Shown: positions 9,925-23,341, counted from the first letter of the stretch. The stretch: DNA of 64,000 nt from Acanthosoma haemorrhoidale (GCA_930367205.1 OV884011.1:40437754-40501753); one strand, 5' to 3'. The notes: generated by a model not told the origin, from the letters alone. Numbers and translations: made by a program.

Positions 9925-11780
9925 CTGAAACAGACAAAGAGACCAATTAGTCCCTCATATCACAGTCTTGAAAAAAAAACATATGGATTTGAATAGAATA
10001 GAAAAAATCTTTATTATGGGACAGATTCCGCTGTGAATAACATTAATGTTTAGATGCCAAACTCGCATCTGGGAAATAAAAAGAACTATTACATCATAAA
10101 CAAATGACAACGTAAAATAAAGTGTAAACCTCTAAAACAGAAGAAAATAATAGTTATGAAATAAAACAAAAAAATGTTTAACTGCATTTAACAAAGAAAA
10201 TCATAGATGGATCTACATATAAGAAACAAAAACAAAAATATGCAATATTAAATGAAAACCATTAAATAAATACAAAAAAACGTAATAAAGAAGCTAAATA
10301 AACAATAGTAAAAACCAAGGAAGGTAGTAGCCAAACATCTGTCTCTCTCTTTCCGAGATTCCATATTAAAAACTTAAGATTTGTAAACATTGCACCTGAC
10401 GGTTTTATTCTCTATCGTTGGTTTCTATAGAGTATATTTCTATATAATAGAGGTTTCGCTAATTATTACCATAGAGAGTGGTTTTCGTAGGTCTCCAGTC
10501 TCTGCAGGGAGCATCCGGCTCCTTGTATTGAGTGGGGCGATACCTTTCCACTATAAACAAAAAGGTAACGAAGCCTTGGTCAGGACACCCTGGTTGGCTT
10601 AGGAACACTGACCAAACAGACAGACAGACCACGAAACTCGAAACCAGAAATATTCCATCAAGCAAGTTTGAGAAAAATGAAACCTGATTTAATATCTTTT
10701 GCCGAATACCTACTAAGGTATTACTGCACTTCGTGTAAAATCAAGAAGTCCATTAATAAATCCTGCAGAACACTGATCTACAAGTCATTCCTTAACACCT
10801 CACCCCAGCCCCCCCCCTACTGTATTGTAAATAATTAATGTAAACATTAGTGTGAGTTACAGACTTTTATCTATGAAGATTTTTTAAATTCTTTACTTTA
10901 TTAACTGTACAACGTACAAATATACGGAAGGAATGTACCTACATGCAAGTACAGTCTCTCTATTCGACGGTGAAGAGATAGAAGAAACTTACAACTGATG
11001 TTCTCAGATCCAAGTAGGAGCGTTGTTGAGGTAGCTACTTTGTCGGTTTTATTTGTCCGAAACTGCTAATTGGTCACGTGGCCATTCTAAGAGAGGGAAG
11101 TCGGGAAGTCACTTGGTCTCTTTCTTTTCTTTCTATATATACATACATGAAGGAATCGTTTCTAGACTAACAAGTGTTTGTCTGGATGGTGTTGGAATAG
11201 GAGAGTGTTAAAGTTGAGGAGGCAAGATAGGGACTGTATGCTGCAGTTTTTTGGCCAGGAGTACAAAAGTCAGAAAGACATGACCACTTCAGGAAGTGGA
11301 CTGAGGATTTGCTATAGCTCATTTATAATTTGTACATGTAAGGGGAGTAATGAGAATTTATGGCTTGAAAAAGGAATGGCCCGATGAAGCTGTAATAAGC
11401 GCTGAATACAGCACCTGAATCTTAAAAGATCTATAATTTATAAATTCCAAATGTATGTATTCATAAAAATAAATTTACTCAATTTCATTGGTAAGAACTT
11501 TTTTTTACTAAAGATTACGTTTTCAAACATAATCATTAAACTCGTAGCACATTTATAATTTCTTGTCGTGGTTTCACTTAGTTCAAAAGTTCAGTCATGT
11601 TCGATTAAAGCCCTATTACTATGATAAGTAATTCATTTTTTAATTTGAAAGATACTATTGATAAATAATTAATTTAACACACATTTAACTCCTTGAATAA
11701 TTAGAGAATTTCTGTTACGTTTAAGCACAATAAACTAGGCGTGTGTTTCCTAGTTTGATAGGCATTGAGTTGGAGTATAC
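9925..11780. other. Upstream region of the Pro/Tyr/Gln-rich gene
   Basis: The missing 5' exon(s) may be here. On the minus strand there is a GTAAGT donor at 10987-10992 after a segment free of ATG, and a TATA-like run (tatatatac on the plus strand) near 11,135. They could be a non-coding first exon and promoter, but no signal-peptide exon was found. Nothing else is recognisable; the short frames at 10390-10665 and 11178-11387 look like chance. Confidence 0.25.
9991..10080 (-). mobile_element. LINE family B 3' tail (minus)
   Basis: Read on the minus strand, it ends with a gttat-c-...-gtcccataataaagattttt-type tail (AATAAA-like). The plus-strand pattern gaatagaaaaaatctttatt then atgggac and gaataac is shared with 28835-28885. 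The longer copy there is attached to a LINE ORF2 C-terminus, so this looks like a heavily 5'-truncated copy of that family. It lies upstream of, or within, the 5' part of the minus-strand gene. Confidence 0.45.
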
Positions 11781-13930
11781 ATTCTTCTTTCTTTATTGCG
11801 CTAAAATTACAATCTGCCTTATTAGGCTATAAATAATTGTGATAAATGTTCTCATTCATACCGTATTTACAATCATTCACTCGCGCATTCATACAGTATT
11901 TACAAACAGCTCAGAGGCCTCCCAAATCCACATGGTTACCACCTCCCTCGTATGCGAAAGAGTGAAGTCAGGGGGCTCCTCCCTCCGTCAGGCGCGTCAC
12001 AGGATACTAGCCATTGGAGGTTGATGAAGAGCGCGAGAGCCTCATACACTCAGGACATGATTGGAGAAACTGGTCATTCCCAGGACTCCCACTGTCACGC
12101 ATTTATGCCTTTAGCATTTAGCCCTGTGGAACACCTGCTTTTATGGGGCAGTAGTTAGAATATTCTAAACCACAGTGGACTTGGAAGAAGCGGTTTGAAA
12201 GGTAGGACTGTAGGATTAGGAAAAGGGTCCGTGGTAAATATCGTTTGAGATTGTAAAGCAAACCTGCGTGCCAGACCCTGTCAAAAGCTTGAGCTATGTC
12301 CAGAAAGATAGCAGTGCAGTACTATTTGGTTTCAAGGGCTAAGGAGATGTGATCAACAACGCGAAGGCCTTGTTGAGTAATGGAATGTCGTTGATGGAAA
12401 CCAAACTGGGGAGTAGGGTAAAGGTTTTTTGATTCAACAATTGGAAGTAGACGTTTTAGTAGGAGTTTCTCAAATATTTTTGAGAGAATAGGGAGTAGGC
12501 TAATTGGACGGTAAGATGATGTGTCATTAGGTGGTTTACTAGGTTTGGGGAATAGGACAATAATGCAATGTTTCCAGAGGAGAGGAAAGTTCGTCGTTCG
12601 GATAATGCGATTATAAATGGAGGTTAGAAAGATTATGGCTTTAGGAGGAAGTCGTTTGAGAATTTGTAGGAGTAAGGAGAACATATCCAGGGGATTTTCG
12701 GTAAGGTAAGTTTTTCAGAAGGTATTTGACATCAGAGGGGTTAACTTCATTTGGTGGAAGTGAGAGAGGTATAGGTGAATTGAGGAAATCTTCGACACAT
12801 GTGCTGTGAGTATGGTTTTGATGAAAACGGTGAGGTGTGAAAGTATGGGAAAGATGCAGAGCAAATTTTTCCGACCTATCCCCATCCGAAGCCGCTGAGG
12901 TCCCATCATCACGACGGAGTGGGTGTGGAACCGGATGATACTTTCTTTGATATTTTTTTAGTTACATTTTATAGGGATTTATCCCTGGCAGGCAGAGAAG
13001 AGACGCGGGAATTGAAAGAATCGGAACTGAAGAAAGCCAATTACCGATTTACCAATCTGCAGTACTCATTGTACGAGCGGCGATCAGCAGGATGTCGGGA
13101 TCTTTGCCACATTGTTCTGGAACGGCATCGTGTAGGTCTTGGGATGTTTTCAGGGGCATTTTGAGGTCTACGGAATCTGTAAGGAGCTGGCGTAAGTGGT
13201 CCCAATCGACTGGGGTCCTAATAAATGAAGGAGGAGGCCGTTTGTGAATTGGTTTTAGGGAAATGGTTAATAATAAAGGGCTATGATTGGAGGAGAGGTC
13301 ATCGAGGCGCTTGAGTGAATAGTTTAGTGTTCCTAAACTATTTTAGAAGAAGAAGGCAAGAAGATCTGGATTTTGGTTGGGATCTGATGGCCAATAGGTG
13401 GCTGTGTCAGGAGAGATCGTGGCGCAATGTTTCCGCGTGAGTGCAGACTGCAAAGCACGTCCTCATGTATTCGTGGATCTTGACCCCCGAGTATTGGTGC
13501 TTGGCATTAAAGTCCCCCCCCCACAAGGAAACAATATCCGATGGAGTCTAGAAAGGAGATGAATTGAGAATCGGAAATGGATTGATTGGGAGGGCAGTGC
13601 ACTGATGATGCTAGAGTAAGGGGGTGATCGACACTGCAGTGGACTGAAGGAAACCATGTGCTACTAAAGGAAGTATGTGATGGGAAATGGAGTTATGGAC
13701 AATTACGGCGGTGCCTGCATGTGCTCATCGTGGGTGATCTATTCTAGTCTAGTTCTGTCGAGTAGTAAATGATCACTTACTCGTAAGTTTTATTTCAGTA
13801 ATGAGAGCTACATCGATGTTCTTGTCATGTAGTAGTGCTGTCAGTTTGGAGTATACAAAGGCCAAGACCAAGGGTAGGGTAGTACCCCTTATAAAATAAA
13901 GTCAATTGGTTCACCCCTAAGGACTGATTG
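11781..13930 (-). mobile_element. Decayed jockey-like LINE (family A)
   Basis: On the minus strand, from high to low coordinates, are endonuclease remnants, a linker, reverse-transcriptase motifs and a 3' UTR ending in gcaataaagaaagaa at 11,781-11,800. The RT reading breaks right after the VPQG motif (12,121) and passes into 3' UTR, so the catalytic YADD part and the C-terminus are deleted. The same 3' tail occurs alone at 23,192-23,328 and, diverged, on the plus strand at 25,822-25,890. Confidence 0.85.
12121..13870 (-). pseudogene. LINE ORF2 (endonuclease-reverse transcriptase) pseudogene
   Basis: Family motifs appear in order on the minus strand. An endonuclease segment LHDKNIDVALITEIKLT lies near 13,780-13,835. 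The endonuclease GDFNAKH motif is near 13,496-13,516, followed by frameshifted sequence. The pre-RT and RT region includes SYRPISLLPILSKIFEKLL (RT motif 1) within an intact 120-codon frame at 12,322-12,684, QFGFHQRHS, the motif A region FLDIAQAFDRVWHAGLL near 12,262-12,312 and KAGVPQG (motif B) at 12,121-12,141. Stops and frameshifts occur throughout, and the YADD box is missing. It is non-functional. The motif set is that of the jockey/RTE-like group of arthropod non-LTR elements. Confidence 0.85.
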
Positions 13931-16019
13931 AAACACATCAGTATCAGTTAAGCCGTAGACAGTTTCTATACACAGAGGCTTCAATCAAGCCTTCACCACA
14001 GAATGGTCTGAGATATTTTTTTTTTTTGATTTTGAATAAAAATAAAACTAGACATACCAACAATAAAAAAATAAAATAACTGTGACATTCCGTCTTCTAT
14101 TTCATTCCAAATGTCATTTTTAGGGTTTCATTGTTAAAATCAATATCCATATATTTCAAACTGGACAAATGTTTTGACGCATTGACGAAAAAATGAAATA
14201 AAATTATAGGAAAAAAATAGAAATTAGAAATCTGCACTTTACAGTTCATTTCCATAAAGAAAACCATTTCTAAAAAGTTTAACCTAAACACAACCAACCA
14301 GCGAGCGCCGTCAATTCCTCCCTCTAGACCTGCACGACTAGAAAATAGTGCTGGCCTAGTATAGCTTGCACGCCGGGTTACAGGGTCAGTAAGTTCCTGT
14401 ATTTTTATTTTAAATAATAATCGATGTTCTATTTATAGAAATGTTATTTTGGTTAATTAAAATTGACTAAATAATTACACGGTTCGCTCTGAAACCATAA
14501 ACAGGCAAGCTATATTCATTTAATAAAAAAATTATTGAATAAATTAACCCGTGGTGGAACCAATTCCATAGGATTGTTACCACCACTTTGAAATGATATC
14601 CGCATTACCGAATCTTCATTGAGAAAAGGTAATTTTATAACTAATTTTATAAAAGTAATATCTTTCAAAAATCAAAACAGCTCCATGGTAACACTTAGTT
14701 ATTAAAAACCCGTATATATCATCTTCATTAGCTAATGCTAAAGAATAAGAAGTTATAATAGACATTTTCAATAATTTTATTTTTTTAAACGCGTATTTAC
14801 TCATATCAATTAAGATAACACATACTTACAGAATTAATGTCTAACGTAAGGTTAAAATTGCAAAAACTCAAGTGAAAAAAATACTTAAAATAGAAACACA
14901 TAAAAAATGGGAAACAAGATGTAAAAACAAAAGACATTACACGGAACGATTCTAGAGCAATGTTACAGACTTTATATAAAACAGAGTACCTCACTCCATC
15001 GGTACAAACATGGCACAGCGCAATGAATTCATACATAACTAATAAATTATTATTATTATTAATTTATTAATAGATAACGTAACAAGAAAAAGGGACGGAA
15101 ACCTTTCAACGATGGTAGCGACTTTAGAGGTTTTAAAATTGTTTGAACTGGCAAAAGCTCACCGAAAATTTACGCAATTTAAATTTCATCATAATCACTA
15201 TTTACATGTTTTAAATTAATTATTATATTTTTGAAGTTTGCATAATTTGATTTTTTTCAATTTCTATAAGCTTATGAACAAAAGAATAAGTATCTTTACA
15301 TGTACGTTAAATCTAGGAATAAATGATCAGTCAAGCAGCAGCTTGAGTAACAAAAAAAAACCCCAAATGAAATGACACTGATCTACTTTTATTCAATCTG
15401 ACCTTTTCTTTTGCTAGTCATGTCTAATGATATACAGTTAGAGCCTTCATAGAACTAGGGCATCAAAAATTCGATTTGAAATGTTTTTGAATTGGGAAAA
15501 AAAATGGTTTATGTTCGTTTAACACCACTAGAGTGTTGTAAAAAGGACGCTTTTATCCTTCTAGGACTTATATAAGACAAGCGACATAAAACTAACAAAC
15601 GAAATGAAACTAAAAGACGATTCAAACTACTTCACCACCTCATGGACAAAAATAACAATAGAAAACAGAAAACTGATCGACATAATAATACTCCAACCTT
15701 CCTCGCGATTTTGTCTAATGAGGCCTTTTTTTTGTGAGGAAATCATCCCCACAAAAGTAACAAGATGGTAAAATAACGGTAAATATACTACTGGATTGAT
15801 TGCATTTAAACAATTTAATAAATAAACATATAAAGGTATGACACGCATTTTTCCGAAAAATGGTTGAGCACAACATTGCCATGGTGCACACAAGTGAATA
15901 GTTGATTTGCTTGATAAGACAGTGTATGTTCATTCTTTATTGTGTGTATCTACTCGGCGATATTTTTTTAAAATTAATAATCTTCATCCAATTAAACGGG
16001 AACTCAACATTGCGCTATA
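13931..16019. other. Intergenic, no gene seen
   Basis: AT-rich with one richer patch at 14,300-14,400. The minus frames at 14,097-15,036 and 15,627-15,933 are Phe/Ile/Lys-rich with no splice or domain support. Confidence 0.4.
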
Positions 16020-16270
16020 ACATATAATTATACCCTACCGGTTCTGAAGCGGCAATTCTATACGACGATCATTTGCACTGATTGGACTGACCATCCCTTA
16101 TAGGGAAGAGTGGATGTAATGGTAGGAAGGATGCTGGGGGCTGCGGGCCTGGGGCCTTGATCTTGGCAGAACCCAGGCGGCCTTGGGCCCCAAGGTCCCC
16201 ACGGCCTTTACTGCCTACAGTGTACATCCCCGACCTGCGCTCTGGTCCAGATATCGGGATCTGTTTTTAA
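16020..16270. other. GC-rich island in AT-rich intergenic DNA
   Basis: About 250 bp of markedly higher GC than its surroundings, including the palindrome ccttgggccccaagg (16,181-16,195). There is no open frame of note. It could be a regulatory element or old repeat; function is unknown. Confidence 0.35.
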
Positions 16271-18775
16271 GACTCTTATCACATTATTGGAGATCTGCTT
16301 TGCACATCGTGTGACAGAATGTTATCAAATTGTCTTACCTAAGCATCTGGAAATGAAGCGAATACGCTTATTATCCACTTAAAAAACGAAAAAAAATATT
16401 TCGGTCCACTAGTTAAGCTTTACCGATCACTGAAAACTCTTTATTATAAAAACAAATGTAAATTGATGAGATATCAGCGAAAAAAAATATATTTAGTGGT
16501 TTTATTTGGTGCTTTTATGGCAGGAACTGGGAAATAATCGTTAAACAAAATATTATGATTAAAATATGCGTATAATATTCATTAAAAGTTTAATAATTAA
16601 TAGTTTGTTTCAACGTTTCGGATTGATATCACTCCATCTATACATCTAAAAAAAAACTTTTATTACTGACATGTAGTGCCACACATACTATAATGTTACT
16701 CTCATTATTATAAAATAGGCAAATAAATTAAATTAGTCATTAAATCAACAACAGCTAGACAGATCTGACAAACAGTATTAAGCAGCACATTGCACTGACA
16801 GCCCTTAATAAACTCCCACAATAAACCAGTCCCATAAAAGTAAGAGACAGACTAGATAACAAATCTTATTATGATTTTCTCGCCAGGAAATATTTAAAAT
16901 TATTTTTTTTATAACTGATTTCATTTATTTATGTTTTTATTCGAGTGACACAAGATGCGAGTAATAATTATTTTCTTACATTTAGTTTATTATTATTAAA
17001 AAAAATTATTGGTAAAATGGTAACTTGATGTTTTTTTTTTTTGGTTTTGTAGATGTTGACTGATGGTGCCCAAAGAGTTGCAAAAAACTATTAATCAATA
17101 CAATTTGGAAATATATTGTGAGTATTTTTTAATCATAATAAACCTTTAGGTCCATTGAAATATCCTATGTTACTAAAATTAATTACAAGTTCACTATATA
17201 GGAGTCATTAGGTTCCGAATTTAAATAAAACAATATCCCCATTTGCGATGCTTTAAAAGAACTATCGAGGCTTATTACAGTATAATCTAGTTATAATGAA
17301 AATCAGATGATCCAGAATTTGAATCCCGAAACTATACCAATTTTTTCCCTGTAATCAATATTTGCTCTTTAGTTTCATCTATAAAAGTAGTAAAAAAAAG
17401 GATAATCTATCCAGATCAGTTCAGCCTTGTTTGGGGACAAAAACTTAGATCCTAGGACAGCAGTCTTAGGTAAACAACGGATAATGATCATTAATTGTAG
17501 TCATATTAAAATGTAGCTAGCTATATGAAGACTTTTTTGAAAATTTCCTGCTAATGGAATTAAAAATAAACCAGGAAGAAACAAAAATACGATTTAATTT
17601 AATTTAACAAGATATTTTATCTTAAGTTATGAGTTGCTAGGTTCACCTGACAACCCCTACTTAGCAGTGAAGAATGGAAGGCACCTTGAACACTGATAGG
17701 GTACATACAATAAATACAAGTCTTGTCAATAATTACACATGAACACGTGCGAAGTGTGCAGAATTTGCCTCAGTTAAGGAATGCAACGTAGGGTCTGCTA
17801 AATGGGAGACGTTAATTTGTGTACCCTTCTGCGTCACTTTTATAAGGAGGGGGGGGCTCATGAATAAGGATGGCCTTCTACGTAGGCATTTACTAGTAAT
17901 TCACATGGTAACCTTCGACTTTCTATTTATTTATCAATAGATGGCACTTTAGCTGGATCGGAACACAGATGGTTCTAAAGTTAGCGTTTCATGAGTTTCA
18001 TTTGAATTTGCATTGGGTATCGGTTACATCTCCTCATCAGCCCGGAGTTATCTTAAAATAAATAGTAAAAAGTATCTTTAAAAAAATTTAATGCCTTAAC
18101 AGAATTTCAATAACTAATAAAATTGATGATTCGAAAAAAAAATATGAAATTACACCAAATATACGTACTATACATTCTACTACAATAGGGGAACAACTCA
18201 AGCTAAATTAATGATGATCTTACTTGTTTTAATATATTATTATTTCATGTATCATTCACTTTCTATTTTAAGTTAATCCTTATTTTGTTATTTAGTTGGG
18301 TTTTTGTTATATTTCCTTACATTACAATAACATATCATCAATAACATAGTGAACAGTTTCCTAAGCCACCATTATTGGTATTAATTTTATCTACATATTG
18401 CTTCTAAAAAAGCTAATCAAACTTTGTTATTATAATAAAAAAAAACATTATTATCTGTTGTTCAGGTGTTTTAAAAATAATTATGTTATTTCGATTATTT
18501 AATCCTACCCCTCTTCATTGAAGCATTGGAATTTTTAACAATATCCAGTTCGAGTCACTCTACGTAATAATAAATAAGGGCTCTAATAAATAACTGAAAT
18601 TATTGGTCAAGGCTTTATTCTCAATCAAGGGGGCTTTTGTATTCTGCACTTAAAATTTCTTAAATGTAAAATTATTTAGTTGATCTGCAATTTGACGGGT
18701 TAATTTAACCACACATCAGAATATGCTGGTTTTAAATAGATAAACTAAGTCGTATCTCATGCTTTCACAATTTAT
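16271..18775. other. AT-rich intergenic, no gene seen
   Basis: Contains simple T/A runs. A good-looking acceptor (tttttggttttgtag, ending ~17,052) is followed by only 13 codons and a stop. No gene can be supported. Confidence 0.4.
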
Positions 18776-19010
18776 TAAGACTTTAATAGTTTATTTGTTA
18801 AAGCATCTCGGTTATTGGAAATTGATTTATCAACAAATAAAAACATCGTAAGTAGTTTTAACACAGACTTAAAAAAATTCTTATAAAACTCGGCTTTGTT
18901 TTTATTTTACTTCGTATTCAAAAAGAACACACATTAGATGATTTTTTTTTAAACACCTTTGAATCTATTTGATTCCTTTTTGTGTTGATTTCTTGTGTTA
19001 TTCTTTAGTT
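18776..19010 (+). repeat. Diverged direct duplication, copy 1
   Basis: The starting pattern gactttaatagtttatttgt then taaagcatctcggt, and the ending pattern tgtgttgatttcttgtgtta then ttctt, recur in the same order at 19,138-19,340. The middle is more diverged and copy 2 is somewhat shorter. The spacing is about 360 bp. Confidence 0.6.
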
Positions 19011-19137
19011 ATGGTTTTCACCTGGCCAAGGGACACATCCTAAGCATACGCCTTTATCCTTGCTTTTACTCCAATATGCAGGTATATTAACGACAATGCG
19101 TCCAGTATTGAACCAATAATTTTTAAATTAATTTTAT

Positions 19138-19340
19138 TAAGACTTGAACAGTTTATTTGTTAAACCATCTCGGTCTATTATAAACCTTTCCATGCGCGAT
19201 TAAACATTAAATTTCCACTGCTGGCCTTCAAAAACTTTGTTCTATTTTATTTGGTATATAAAAAAACATAAATCAGATATTTTTTGGAATATCTTTGTCT
19301 TTATTGTTGTGTTGATTTCTTGTGTTGTTCTTAAGCCTAG
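19138..19340 (+). repeat. Diverged direct duplication, copy 2
   Basis: Matches 18,776-19,010 at both ends (gacttgaacagtttatttgt and ttgtgttgatttcttgtgtt), with several indels inside. It is an old tandem duplication or two copies of an unnamed repeat. Confidence 0.6.
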
Positions 19341-22300
19341 CCCTTTTACGAACTATTACTTTTATACTGCTTCTTGGCCATAGTGCAATACAGAATAAAT
19401 CTTGGATTGTGGCCCGAACAAGTGCTCTTTATAAGAAGAGGGCCATCAGCAAAGCGCTTGCATCAACAAACAGGTTCCACCAAAACTGAGAAGCCAAAAT
19501 TGATGTTCTACCTCATCCCAAATATATTACGTCAGCTTAGCGCCTGTCATATACCATGGTGATTATAATGCGAAAAATGCCCTGAGGTAATAAGTCACCT
19601 TTTCTTGTCCATACAACTTTATTTACAGCTTCAATTATCTTTCCTTCTTTCTCGGGATGAATTATGTTTTCCGGTGGATCCTGTAAACATAGCCCCAGAG
19701 GAATTAAATTTTCGGAAGTGAACTTTCGGGTGAAAGGATCATTGAAAAAGGTCCCTCCAGTATTTTTTATTGCATAACTCAATGAAATACAAGTTTAAAA
19801 TTTACATTTTGTCGTTTCCTACCGGATTACTAACACTTTCCTTCTTGTATTTGAAAATTCGTTTCGCCTGTTCCTGAATTAAGGATGGGATTCAACAGTA
19901 TTTAGGTTTATTGACTCATTTTACAGAAAAGGCGATGTTTCCTGAATTTTCTCATCATCAAAGCGTTGTAAAGTCATTAATCCTGGTATTCAACTATCAA
20001 ATTAGTTAACAATTAACTAAACGCGTACACGTTTAGTGGTTTACATCGTTCTATTCACATCATCTAAATCATTATATATAACCACCACCTGACATATGAG
20101 ACTGGTGTGCCTCCTGGTTCACAGCCGGTTCTGTGGTTCCTGGTCTCTGCTTTCGCCCTTGTATTCTCTCATCACAGGATCGAATCGGCATGCTCCCCGA
20201 ATAAGTTTAAATATACAACGGCTTTGAGCCATCTGTGGGTTTAACTTAATTAAATCCCTAAAATTCAAACAAAAAACTTCTTACTGTGTTAAAAAAACAT
20301 GTATGACTGTATTCTAAACGAATTGTATTTGTAATATATTTTATCTGGCCGTCTTTAGATAGGGGATTTTTAAATCTCTTGCTAATTTTGACCGAGGACA
20401 CGAATTGCAGTCACATACCGTCTCGAAGAGCCCTGTTAAATCCCTTGTTATTAGCATACAAAGTCTCTATGGCCGACGTAGGAAGTATGAAAACCATTAA
20501 CAGACAGCCGGATGGGTATCATTACAAAATGCAATTGTCCGTAGCATCAGCGAGTTGACAATAGGTGAGTGGGAAGTGGCCCCTTCTCATTTGTATTGAT
20601 CATCGGATCACGGCCCCGGCAATATCAAATAGGGTGAGACCTGTTAATTAGGAATGGATTAGAAGCATTAGAGATGGACGTGCTGCATCATGATCAGTCT
20701 CCTTGGGCCGGTGTCATTGAGGGGAAGGGGGTGTGAGCACATCGTATGACCCTTATTGGAATCCGGATCCGGTTAGCTTCACGCAGGATAACATAGGACA
20801 ACAAGGGAAGTGGATGAAATCTCATTATAAACGCAAAAACTCACACGGGATCACTGTCCGTACAGCTCGTATTATGAAAAAACACAATTTTTTCACAAAA
20901 CGGCTTGATAGTCTACCCTGATTGTTTTTACATTTTTCAACGTTTAGTCTATTCAAGCAAGAAATGCACGTAGCAATGTTTGGTAAAAAAATATCAGAAC
21001 CTATTTTTACAGCCATTTGGTATGCATTCAGGGCAATCGCTTGGCTTTTGTATTGTAACTGGACCTAGTTCACATTACAGATCTTTACTAGATATTTTGT
21101 ACACAAATAACGCCTTATAGATCTTTCAGTTTGCTCAAATATGTACCTGTGCGTATAGTAATTACTGTCTAGTATATAAATTGATCAAGTTTGTTGCTAC
21201 TGCAAAACATAAACTGTCATAGTACCGAGTGACATTCATCTCAAGTGAATAATTGACTCAGAAAGAGGGAAGTGCACAAAGAGCATGTCTTTTGTTTATT
21301 ATGTCATTTTTTATTTCAAATGCATTGGCTATTAGCGCAGATTTTTTTTTACGGCAGTGTTCAGTTTTAATTTTTTAGTTACTATGCATTAGTTGTGAGG
21401 ACAAACGGTTGCAATATATTGGAGTTAATTTTGGCTAAAAAACATGATAGGTTGAGCAAGGCCTCGAGGCCCATGTCTGGTATAAATGTTAAGTGGACGT
21501 TATTTTTCTCACACCTCACGCTGTAGATAAATGTGCTCCATTAGCGGCCGAGGTCTCGGAGGTGCAGACAAATTTGCAGCCCGTCATAACAAAATTTTCG
21601 TCCATTTGAAAAGAACAGGATTATTTTCTAATAGACACCTATATTGCACGGGTCAATGTAGTCTAATGAGTTGCTATACTATTAGGGATAATACCTGATG
21701 TATAGACAAAACCTCCCTGGTTGTTTTATCCTTCAATGTTTAAAATGCCTGAGAGCCTACTCAAAAATATCTCTCATCCATTATAACTCGAAAGGCTATG
21801 CATTTTTTTGTAAAAATTAGTGGATTTTATATTTTAGTGAATATTTGGTTAAAACTTGATTTAAAAGTGAATTAAATAATTCAATCGGTTAATTATTCAT
21901 GACAGCACACAAGTGGATTAAAGGACAATTACATCTTTCAGTAATGACCGACATTTATTCGAAGACAAACAGAGACCCTCTATTAATGTTTCTTATACAC
22001 ATAAACGTACTTGAGTTGAAAAAAAATCAAGATAAAAGACAATTAACATACTAAGCGATCACATTCAAGAAATCATATAACATAGAAACACATTAAACAT
22101 ATATAAACGGGAAGTATCTGGGTCTTAAACTATGGGACTAAAAATCCACTATTCAGGTGACTTCTATTAGAATTGGAACTAACTGACAGATATCCTGATA
22201 AACGATAAAACAATTCAATTTAATCACAAATCAGTCTCCTTCAATCAAAATCACATGAAAATTTATGATTGATTACAACATGCTCTCGAGCTTCGCAAAC

Positions 22301-23178
22301 TTTGAAATTGTCTCTTTACGTTAAGACTATCTGAGAAGTCTTGTTTGACTTTACATATAACTGGACTAAGAACGATTTACAGTGTTGATTAATTATGCAT
22401 CAATTCCCATTCAACCTCGACATATTACTCATTTACGTTATTTGCTGCTGTGTGTTTATTACTCAAACCTAGTGTTTACTAAGAGCAGAGCTATTGTTTA
22501 CCGCGAACCCAACGATATTTGTACCCTGTTATGCTAATCTAGGGTATTGTAGTGTTTATCCTGATGGGGCAATACTCTATCTGTCACAATTACACTGATA
22601 ACCAGTGCATGGTGTTATTCTTTAGTATTACAAGATAACCACAGAGATGTTCGGAAGGAAGAAGATTGTATAGAAACTTAGATGGATGGAGATTTAGAGG
22701 AAAGATGTATCTCAGCCTTATTTTTAAATCTGAATTCTAAGCGAGATTCACTTTTTTTTTTATTCAAATGGCTATACATTTTCCCTCAAGAAGTTGAGTG
22801 AACCTAGACTAGGCTAATCCCTGTGTTCTCCTAGACTATCCTAGATAGAATCCAGCCAAAAACTTCCTACTTATTCTTCAAGAGTGCTATCACTATAATA
22901 AGGAAACAACTGTAAAAATCCGTTAATGTTAGACCGGTGAGTACTTGCAGCATAACGCAAGACAACAACAGTATAAAGCACATGTAACAGGTTCTCTGGT
23001 TGAAAGATGTTCCACGATTTTATAGATCGCAAGTGTGTATGGATCAAAAGTTTAAAAATAAACGTACAGGCTCCCAAGAGCCAACGGGACGAACAACATG
23101 TATTTTCTATTCTATGGAAATAATTGGTTAACTGAAGGTTCGTTCCGAAACGTAAAATCAACACTGCCAGAAAAAGAC
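19341..23178. other. Intergenic, no gene seen; patches of complex sequence
   Basis: There are no convincing exons. Patches of balanced composition at about 20,090-20,230, 20,400-20,800 and 21,460-21,660 stand out from the AT-rich background and could be conserved regulatory DNA or decayed repeats. The short open frames here have no domain features. Confidence 0.35.
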
Positions 23179-23341
23179 ACGCTAATATTTATTTTTATTA
23201 TTATAATCCTTTATTGTGCTAAAATTACAATCTGCCTTTTATAAGGCAATAAGTAATTAAGATAAATGCTCTCATTCATACCATATTTACAGTTCATCAT
23301 TCACTCGCTCATTCATACAATTTATTTAACGCTAATATTTA
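23179..23341 (-). mobile_element. LINE family A 3' tail with target-site duplication
   Basis: The 137-bp insert at 23,192-23,328 matches the 3' end of the LINE at 11,781 (plus-strand ctttattgtgctaaaattac, aatctgcctt, taagataaatgctctcattc). It is flanked by a perfect 13-bp direct repeat, acgctaatattta, at 23,179-23,191 and 23,329-23,341. That is the hallmark of target-primed reverse transcription, so this is a complete but very short 5'-truncated insertion. Confidence 0.85.

Noticed and set aside
12919..13164. Plus frame of 81 codons
   Set aside because: It lies antisense inside the decayed LINE, whose minus-strand motifs flank it on both sides.
15627..15933. Minus frame with CLNAINPVVY, resembling the NPxxY end of GPCR helix 7
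   Set aside because: One short motif in an AT-rich hydrophobic frame, with no other receptor segments or splice sites nearby; chance is more likely.
17035..17095. Acceptor-like tttttggttttgtag followed by ATG
   Set aside because: Only 13 codons before a stop and no partner exon.
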